Below are positions 7,340 to 12,958 of a stretch of 12,958 bases of DNA, one piece after another. The translations under genes and the position numbers were made by a program. The notes under the pieces are model-generated. The model was not told the DNA's origin. It ran no database searches and saw nothing but the letters and a program-made list of their open reading frames with translations. Numbering within the stretch: position 1 is the first letter of the stretch; each line of letters begins with the position of its first letter. The stretch lies in assembly GCA_010094045.1 (NCBI GenBank), contig ML986993.1, forward strand, positions 1-12,958, given 5' to 3'. Source of the DNA: Lojkania enalia. Lineage: Eukaryota; Ascomycota; Dothideomycetes; Pleosporales.

Positions 7340-8536
7340 CTATATCCCTGGCACCCATTGAGTGTAGCACTCTAAAGTGACTAGTTCAACAAACGGTCGT
7401 AGGCATGCGGCATCTTGTGACTGTGAAGCAAAAAATTGATGCTAGTCGAGTAAGTTTTCTGGATTGATCACTGTCACACTGTGCACATCTTACCGGCTTC
7501 AGCATCTTTACATCTATCGGTCGATTCTCGCTGAAAATGTCATCCAGACAGTCAATCAGCTGTTTACAGCCACTCCAGCGCTCCGGTAGAGAGAGTCCAA
7601 ACACTTTATTCATAGCTCTCTGTTCCTCGATATATCGAACCCGTTTCTTTTCAGCAGACTGAGGATGGCCTTCCATGCAGTCCAAAAGAACAAAACCTAG
7701 GTCCACTATATCAGTATTAGAGTACTGCATTGATGCATTTTGCGTCGCAGAATCGAAGCCGGCTATTCGCATTAGTGATGGCCTTGTTATCTAAATAATA
7801 CTCACATAGTACGACCCGCAAATCATGGCCGACAACTCGGATTGTCCGCAGTCCGACGTTATGGTGCACTATTCCAAGACCGCCGAGATAAATTAAAGCT
7901 CCGAAGATCTTTTTATTAGCTAATGTAACATTTTAGTAATTAAAAACTTACAGAACGTGCAATATATTGTAGGTGAAGCTCTTCGAGCCTTAAATGAACA
8001 TGGAGTATTTCCCTAAGGGTAACTCGACAATATTCGAACCCGAGAAAAAGGGAATCTGCATCTTCAAGAACGTAGTTCAAATGTATAATATTCTTGTGAT
8101 TTATTTGCTCGAGAACCTTCTCCTCTTTTATACCTACGACTCGGTCGAGCTTCTTTACCATTATGAGGCTAGAATGACCTCTTCGTGTTTGCACAGCCCA
8201 TTCAACGGTATCCTGGGTAAATCTTCCAAGGTTCTCTAGACTTTTTAGATTGTCTCGCGGTCTTTTTTGGGACGATTTAATGTTTATCGCTTGCAAAGGG
8301 AAAAATGACGCCTGGAGAGGCTCTTTATTGGCATCAAAAGTCGTGGGAATGGATGCATCTTTGGTACCAATAGTATTAGTATCCGTGGGCGACTCGCCTT
8401 GTAAGTGTGCTTCTAATAAGGACGATTTAGTAGGTACGAGCGGTCGCGATAGGTCCAGCACTCTTTGTGGTCGTGGGATGCGGATGAAGGTATCAGTAGC
8501 TTGCGGGTGTACGGACAATTTGGGGCGGTTGGCCAT
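7340..8536 (-). CDS. Pseudokinase with disordered N-terminus, four exons
   Basis: Four exons read cleanly: 8536-7952, 7908-7806, 7762-7494 and 7441-7340, giving 352 residues. The introns are 43, 43 and 52 bp with gtaagt, gtgagt and gtaaga donors and AG acceptors. A second in-frame acceptor for the last intron (cttcacag, ending at 7421) would drop seven residues. Residues 1-100 are low-complexity and probably disordered. From about 105 to 318 the fold of a protein kinase is visible: a beta-3 segment IMVKKL (Lys 128), the helix-C region EEKVLEQINHKNIIHL, a hinge FLGFEY (165-169), and the helix-F signature TDIVDLGFVLLDCMEG (Asp 247). The catalytic parts are gone: no GxGxxG loop, HRD replaced by HHN (210-212), its lysine by Gly 214, its asparagine by Thr 217, and DFG by GFD (231-233). 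It therefore cannot be an ordinary kinase and is probably a scaffold or binding module. It is divergent from the coiled-coil gene at 9011. Confidence 0.82.
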
Positions 8537-9010
8537 CGCTAAGGTTGACTTATTACTATGCGCTTCCGATATCAGATACTTCTGAAGGAACGCAATAGGT
8601 TGTTGACATTAATTGCTCACTTTGAGGTTAAATGTGCTTAGTAAATAGGAGAGGCACAGGTTTCAAATTAGGATCTGGAAAACAGAAAATGAAAAATGGA
8701 AAATGAGAAACAGAAAACAAAATTCCAAAATTATATAATAGTTTAAAAATTAAAGAACTATGGCGCGGTTTTACATGCGAAAATAAGATCTAGGAGTTGA
8801 GAATAGAGGAAAGTGTTTTGGGTATTTACTCTGTTTTATGCAGAATGGATTAGATAAAGAATTCTACGACCAAGAGTGTAGCGAAGCCATATTTGCACTT
8901 ATTTTCGCCTTTAATTCTAAAACATAAGCGTCTACTCTAATTACCGTACTATAGAAGAATCCAATAATTTTCCTTGCCTTCTCGGTCTAATTACTAGTGT
9001 TTCGTTCAAA
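8537..9010. promoter_or_regulatory. Shared AT-rich upstream region of the pseudokinase and coiled-coil genes
   Basis: The 474 bp between the two divergent start codons must hold both promoters. Near 8675-8720 lies an A-rich stretch of imperfectly repeated GAAAA(C/T)(A/G)-like units, which looks like a low-complexity promoter tract. No open frame of interest is present on either strand. Confidence 0.5.
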
Positions 9011-9795
9011 ATGTCACAAATGTCTTGCATTCCCTTTTCGCCAAATATGTCCCAACCGGCCATCAAAGAGGAACATGAGACGGGCTTTGAGCCGACTCTA
9101 TTTCTAGAGCATCCGAATAGGGGTGCCGAACCAGCAGTCTCACCTTTCACTACCGCCCCCGAGCCGGCTCAACCGCAGAATTTGGTCGCCCTTAATACTC
9201 GATGGCCCTCACAAGTCGTTCAGAGCACTAGTACGATGTGGCTACTCCCTCCCTGCACGGATCAGTCTTCTGCCATTGCTACCCTTCTTCGGACCGAGAT
9301 AGAATCACACAATATCACGCGGGAAATGCTACATGCTACGGAAAATCGACGTATCGAAGCTGCCCAACAGGCGAAACAATTGATGGATGACTGCCATAGG
9401 TGGAACGTTGCATACAATAGCTTGACAACAGCACTTCACGCGTGTTCGGAAGAGTATTCACGCCTGAATTCTGAGAATATCACTCTAAAAAAGCAGTTAC
9501 AAGAATCAAACGCATATGTAAGGTTAACACACCTAGTTATGCGTCCTACTGACTTCTATATTAGACATTTAGCCAGCCTACCTTCCGTCTTGACGCAGCT
9601 GCACCAATGGATAAGCAGATACGAGTGCTCAAGAGAAAGTTATCTCGCCTCTCAAAGGAAGGGTCAGAAGCAGGATCAGAGGGAGAATCAGAAGAAGTAA
9701 ACGGTAATAGAGATGCAGATGCAGCCTCTTGGGAATATAATCTATGTATAGCAAATGTTGAACTTGAGGACACTCCATGTTTATATACCTCTTAG
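9011..9795 (+). CDS. Coiled-coil protein of unknown function, two exons
   Basis: Exon 1 (9011-9517) and exon 2 (9565-9795) join in frame through a 47-bp intron (gtaagg...ttag, with CTGAC at 9549-9553), giving 245 residues. The ATG has A at -3. Residues 1-80 are rich in Pro, Ser, Thr and Glu and likely disordered. Residues about 85-168 are predicted by eye to be helical, with heptad-like spacing (TLLRTEIESHNITREMLH, EEYSRLNSENITLKKQL). Exon 2 opens with a second basic helix (MDKQIRVLKRKLSRLSK), followed by an acidic Gly/Ser/Glu stretch and a WEYNLCIANVELED tail. No enzyme motif, signal peptide or membrane segment is present. I do not recognise a named family. Helical tracts next to a basic segment suit an oligomerising or nucleic-acid/partner-binding protein, which is inference. 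It pairs head to head with the pseudokinase gene. The 3' end could instead be spliced onto 9828-10043. Confidence 0.75.
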
Positions 9796-9818
9796 GATAT
9801 TGTACTAAAACTATATAA

Positions 9819-10043
9819 CTCTATCTAGATTATGCTTGGAACTTTGTCATATATTACCTTGAAGAGGAATCTCTGCAGAGCGAGAAACCCACTATAATAA
9901 AGAATGAGGAGTACTTTAACTTTACACCACTTAAACTCTATACACATCCTAATAACTATTATATTTTCGTATCATTTATAATTTCTAATACCGAGAAGCG
10001 AGATTATATTTTAAATCCGTTGACGGGCTGGACAATAAGTTGA
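9819..10043 (+). other. Coding-like open frame, possible extra exon
   Basis: Directly downstream of the coiled-coil gene an open frame runs to TGA at 10041-10043. A good acceptor (tatctag, ending at 9827) would begin it at 9828 with DYAWNFVIYYLEEESLQS. The 71 codons show strong protein character (EEYFNFTPLKLY, SNTEKRDYILNPLTGW). It has no ATG of its own near the start. In-frame joining to exon 2 of the upstream gene is possible from a phase-0 donor at 9697 (gtaaac, 131-bp intron) or a weaker one at 9757 (gttgaa). Either would replace the called C-terminus. Otherwise it is the last exon of a broken gene. Unrecognised family. Confidence 0.45.
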
Positions 10044-10150
10044 GAAAGGCTTAATACGGATACTACTATGAGCGTATCTAAAGAGACTACTAAGATAGTC
10101 TAGCTTTATAATATTAACGTCTATTAAATTACTACTGGTCGAACTGAAAC

Positions 10151-10291
10151 GCTGACAAGCGCAAGGCCAGGAACCGACAAGAAATTTGTTTCGCGCTAGC
10201 TAGAAATGGACCTACTTTTATCGCGTATCAGGCAGCATCAATTGCTAAGGTAAATATTGATGTATTGAGGGCAAGTGGCGTGCTTAGCTAG
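10151..10291 (+). pseudogene. Stop-riddled coding remnant, probably from a repeated element
   Basis: A 47-codon open stretch (KARNRQEICFALARNGPT, YQAASIAKVNIDVLRASG) is bounded by TGA upstream and TAG at 10289-10291. The same frame goes on past the stops with further protein-like pieces (LAMARLYRPENRPTKL, then QLCLEVLTGVANLHKFCAR near 10380) separated by TAA, TAG and TGA codons. This looks like a coding region degraded by many C-to-T type changes. The family is not recognisable; a transposable-element protein is the simplest guess. Confidence 0.4.
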
Positions 10292-10739
10292 AGGCTAGCA
10301 ATGGCGAGACTATATAGGCCTGAAAACAGACCAACTAAATTATAATAGGATAATAGAAACATGTGACAGCTTTGCCTAGAAGTACTAACCGGGGTGGCTA
10401 ATTTGCATAAATTTTGCGCGCGATAGCAGCTATAAGGCTGGTATTGAGAAGGTCTGAGGACACAATGGGATCAGACACGATGAGAATCCATTATTATTAA
10501 AGCTAGAGAAAGAGAAGAGAAGGTACACGGTGGTGAGATATATGTTATTCGCTTACTTTAGTCCAGGCAGGTGCAGGGTCGCATAAGGGCAACTGCTATC
10601 ATAGCATCGCAGGAACGGGACCGAGCTACAGGCCAGGACCTTCACAGGTATTAACTCCCTATTATTTTAATAGTGCTTTAATGCTTAGGTGTAGCCATTT
10701 TGTATGTATTATACGTGGTAAGAGCTTAATGGTGGTTCT
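10292..10739. other. Degraded AT-rich DNA
   Basis: This stretch continues the decayed frame that begins at 10151 for at least 150 bp. Then only short frames with frequent stops are seen. TAG, CTA and TAA are frequent, as in DNA hit by repeat-induced point mutation. I see no terminal repeats or intact gene. Confidence 0.35.
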
Positions 10740-11096
10740 ATGGTGAGCATTTATTATTTTCCCACGAAAGTAGCTATACGGATTAGACAAGAAGGTAATA
10801 ATGCGCACGTAATTTTTAGATTAAAAGGTACCTAAGTTAGATATTTAGAGATAGCTGCAGAATCGAACCTCTATAAGACTAGAACAATTATTAATGTATA
10901 TATAGAATTTTGTCAGAGCTGGCTGGCTCTGATGAGGGTTGGAAAAACTGTGTCTATTAACTAGAAATGCGAGACATGCTACATATATATCCCTAGACCT
11001 GCCAAGGGGCTAACTGTAAATAACTTAGCCGTAACAGATTTGATTTGTTTAAAGTTAAAATACCCCTCAAATTTCTCGGTAGTATTCCTCGACTAG
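10740..11096 (+). pseudogene. Unidentified gene remnant with two in-frame stops
   Basis: From an ATG at 10740 a single frame can be followed for 118 codons to TAG at 11094, broken only by TAA near 10833 and TAG at 10962. The pieces look like protein: IYYFPTKVAIRIRQEG, RYLEIAAESNLYKTRT, IEFCQSWLALMRVGKTV, then KCETCYIYIPRPAKGLTV and LICLKLKYPSNFSVVFLD. I cannot assign a family. It converges on the MADS-like gene, whose stop lies about 60 bp further on the opposite strand. A transposase remnant or a dead host gene are both possible. Confidence 0.4.
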
Positions 11097-11154
11097 CAGT
11101 GATTGACGTTACTAGAGGTATTAAATACGCCAACTGCTCTAACTTACTATTAGA

Positions 11155-11579
11155 CTAACTCTGCCTATCAACTTTTCTACCATCCAAACTAGACTCTGAA
11201 GGTGCCTTTATATAGGAAGTAGTTCCCTCTAATCTCCCCTCCTTACGCGTAGAACTAGGATTATTAAAGTTTATAGGAGTTTTAGTTATTAGTAGAGGGT
11301 ACAATTTTTCCTAGGTTAAGTTAATACTATATTATATAAGGTAGAACAATACTTCTATACCAGCTTTTCTGGGCTTAGAGGCCAGGTTTCCTCCTCTTTA
11401 GAAGAAAAGATGTAGAATCGGCCATTTCGATGCGCTAGGAAATAGACATCTGTATTAAAGTGAAGCCATAATTGACTAAATTTTCTTTCAAGGGATTTAA
11501 AACGCTTTTGAAAATTATTATTAGCAGCTCTTCTTGCCTTTTTACGTGCATCTACGCCTAGTTGGATTGGAGCTTTCAT
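11155..11579 (-). CDS. MADS-box-like small DNA-binding protein, two exons
   Basis: Exon 1 (11579-11361, 73 codons) and exon 2 (11310-11155, 51 codons plus TAG) join in frame across a 50-bp intron (gtatag...cctag), giving 124 residues. Residues 10-60 resemble the SRF/MADS DNA-binding and dimerisation core: basic KKARRAANNNFQKRFKSLERK, then a helix, then the beta hairpin DVYFLAHRNGRFYIFSS. The join creates WPLSPEKL-EKLYPLLITKTP, the tryptophan-proline and tyrosine-proline pattern I associate with small fungal MADS-like proteins. This supports the intron even though its donor is weak. The tail is rich in Ser, Thr, Lys and Arg. MADS proteins act as transcription factors in the nucleus, but this short protein has no obvious activation domain. 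It lies in very AT-rich DNA with decayed coding remnants nearby, yet has no internal stop. Read without splicing it would end two codons after the junction, at 74 residues. Confidence 0.68.
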
Positions 11580-11822
11580 GTTTGCACGTATCTGCTACTC
11601 TATATTCTCTAATATGGGGTATTCTCTCTTTATATTCTTCTTTAATTTAGAATCGGATATTTTACTAAAAGAGTTAAACCTCTTTTTAAAATTTAAAATT
11701 GGTGTTAAAATATTCACTTTTTATTTCTTAAAACCCAAATTTAAATTCTTAATTTTCAATTTCTAAATCTTATCCAGATACAAATAAATAATAAGTTTTT
11801 TTATAGAAGTAATTAGTTTAAA
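11580..11822. other. Extremely AT-rich upstream region of the MADS-like gene
   Basis: Runs of A and T dominate, and the only open frame (on the plus strand) is a Phe/Leu/Lys/Ile run that follows from composition. The part next to 11579 should contain the promoter of the minus-strand gene; no clear motif stands out. Confidence 0.4.
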
Positions 11823-12093
11823 TATTTATAATCTTAGGCCTATATTATCTTCTTTTAGGATTTCTTTACAACGTATACTATATTCTAACTATAGCCTGTT
11901 ACTGTATCTTATATACATGCTCCTTAGCTCTTAAACAAGAGCAGATTTACTCAACAGATAATATTATTTCTCAGCCCCTTAAACAGCAAACTCAGAAGGA
12001 TTTTCGAAATCTAGATAGATTTCTTACAGCAATTAAAAATAAGTCTAATTGGTTAAATCATCTACTAGATAAAACAGACACAATTAAGACTAT
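11823..12093 (+). other. AT-rich open frame of about 90 codons, possibly a coding remnant
   Basis: A stop-free frame ends at TAA 12091-12093. Its first half is hydrophobic (YYLLLGFLYNVYYILTIA), which AT-rich DNA can produce by chance. Its second half is polar and more protein-like (KQEQIYSTDNIISQPL, DFRNLDRFLTAIKNKSNWL). There is no well-placed ATG. Staying open this long in such AT-rich sequence is somewhat unexpected, but I cannot assign a family. Confidence 0.25.
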
Positions 12094-12326
12094 GTAAGCT
12101 ATACTTATATTTGTACAAACTTAGTTTCTAATTAAGATCTTATAGAAATATAGATAGATTAACACTAATATGTGATAGTAAGACTACTTTTATTTATTTA
12201 GAAGAACTCGTATCTAAATAGTACTAGAAATTGATGAAAAGCTAGAGTATGTAGCAATTAGAGAGACCGAATATTAAATGAAAACAGTTTCTGCTTGAGG
12301 CACCTTATATAGTAATCCTGTATCTT
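12094..12326. other. AT-rich interval downstream of the DUF7492-like gene
   Basis: Short frames and frequent stops only. The right end should include the 3' untranslated region of the minus-strand gene whose stop codon is at 12327-12329. Confidence 0.35.
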
Positions 12327-12916
12327 CTACGCTATAATGTGAACGTCTAAACATGTCGTGTAAATCTCGATAAAGTCCAGCCCACTGAAGTCCCACACCC
12401 AATAGATAGTATAGATACTTCCAGAAACCAGAGCTGGAAGACGAAAACGGCAAGTGCACCAGAGATTACTTCCCTCGCCATCCTCAAGATGCGGTCTTTG
12501 TGGTAAAGCCTTCCTCTGCAAAGCTATTGGCGTGCCATTGTCTTCATAGCAATGGCCATCGTCAAAATTAGCTGTAGACAACCTACCTCGATGGCCATGT
12601 AATTCACTATGTCGCTGGACATCCTGCAACGTATCATTTGGAGAAGGGCTCAACGTACCATATATATGTATTTTTCCTGAGGCATTGTGAGCGCGATCGT
12701 CATCAAGCCTAGTTACATGGCCATTCTCTAAGTATAGGAGTAGGATTGTATCATTTGTTCGTGCCGAAAGCATTGGACTCCCCATCGTTTGGTTCCGAGT
12801 CCTTTGAGTTTCCTTACAGATGCGGTCTTCTGGTAGAATTATTCTTTGTGTTCGATTGTCGATCGGTGGTAAGCGATAAAGCATATTTTCATCAGTCACG
12901 TCTGGGGAGCGAAAGA
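12327..12916 (-). CDS. DUF7492-like secreted protein, 3' exon only
   Basis: This exon of about 196 codons starts after an acceptor (ttacag, CAG at 12919-12917) and ends at TAG. The 5' part of the gene lies beyond the right edge. Motifs in order match what I recall of the fungal DUF7492 family: YRLPP, a cysteine in DRICKE, GSPMLSA, LYLENGHVT, IHIYGTLSPS, ANFDDGHCYEDN, LWC, YTIYWVWDFSG, and the closing EIYTTCLDV. Several N-glycosylation sites (NRT, NQT, NDT, NAS) and at least four cysteines suit a secreted, disulphide-bonded protein. The missing N-terminus should carry the signal peptide. Function is not established in the family; an extracellular polysaccharide-related role is speculation. The linker before EIYTTC seems shorter than usual. 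No stop or frameshift interrupts the exon, in contrast to the decayed DNA on its left. Confidence 0.78.
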
Positions 12917-12958
12917 CTGTAACGCTTAGCTACATCCCTTTTACGCAACATATTTAAT

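Noticed and set aside
11578..11766. Open frame rich in Phe, Leu, Ile and Lys, looking like a membrane peptide
   Set aside because: The composition follows from the extreme AT content; no start context or protein pattern supports it.

Overview
The window reads as nuclear DNA of a filamentous ascomycete (Pezizomycotina). The genes that can be followed carry short GT-AG introns of 43-67 bp, several with CTGAC- or CTAAT-like branch sites. Recognisable families are typical of such fungi: a patatin-type phospholipase, a propeller lectin, a lactone-oxidase-type flavoprotein, a MADS-like small protein and a DUF7492-like secreted protein. No prokaryotic features, tRNA, rRNA or CRISPR were seen. The species cannot be named from the sequence alone.

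The left half (1-6600) is balanced in composition. Two intact-looking genes sit back to back: an FAD-linked lactone-oxidase-like enzyme (complement of 2013-3527) and a three-exon propeller lectin (3956-5107). Their 428-bp shared upstream region holds a 111-bp palindromic, TA-flanked, MITE-like element. Debris surrounds them. A patatin pseudogene (432-831) has lost the stretch that would carry its catalytic serine. A transposase-like helix-turn-helix fragment lies at 1325-1627, an unidentified pseudogene with three nonsense codons at 5447-5854, and another degraded frame at 6069-6263. A 178-bp inverted repeat (81-258 and 5784-5961, two mismatches) brackets the pair. It is a copy of the 3' end of the 5447-5854 pseudogene.

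The right half (about 6600-12958) is AT-rich with many TAA/TAG interruptions, as expected of DNA degraded by repeat-induced point mutation (inferred, not computed). Three spliceable genes with clean reading frames stand out there. A four-exon pseudokinase (complement of 7340-8536) and a two-exon coiled-coil protein (9011-9795) are divergently arranged around a 474-bp AT-rich intergenic region. A two-exon MADS-like small protein lies at complement of 11155-11579. Between and beyond them are decayed coding stretches (9819-10043, 10151-10291, 10740-11096, about 11823-12093). At the right edge is the 3' part of a DUF7492-like secreted protein gene (complement of 12327-12916).

No metabolic pathway links all the genes. 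The most interesting candidate system is the pseudokinase/coiled-coil pair: two proteins without obvious catalytic capacity that stay open within decayed surroundings. All intron and exon calls come from reading frames and splice signals by eye; no database search or transcript evidence was available.
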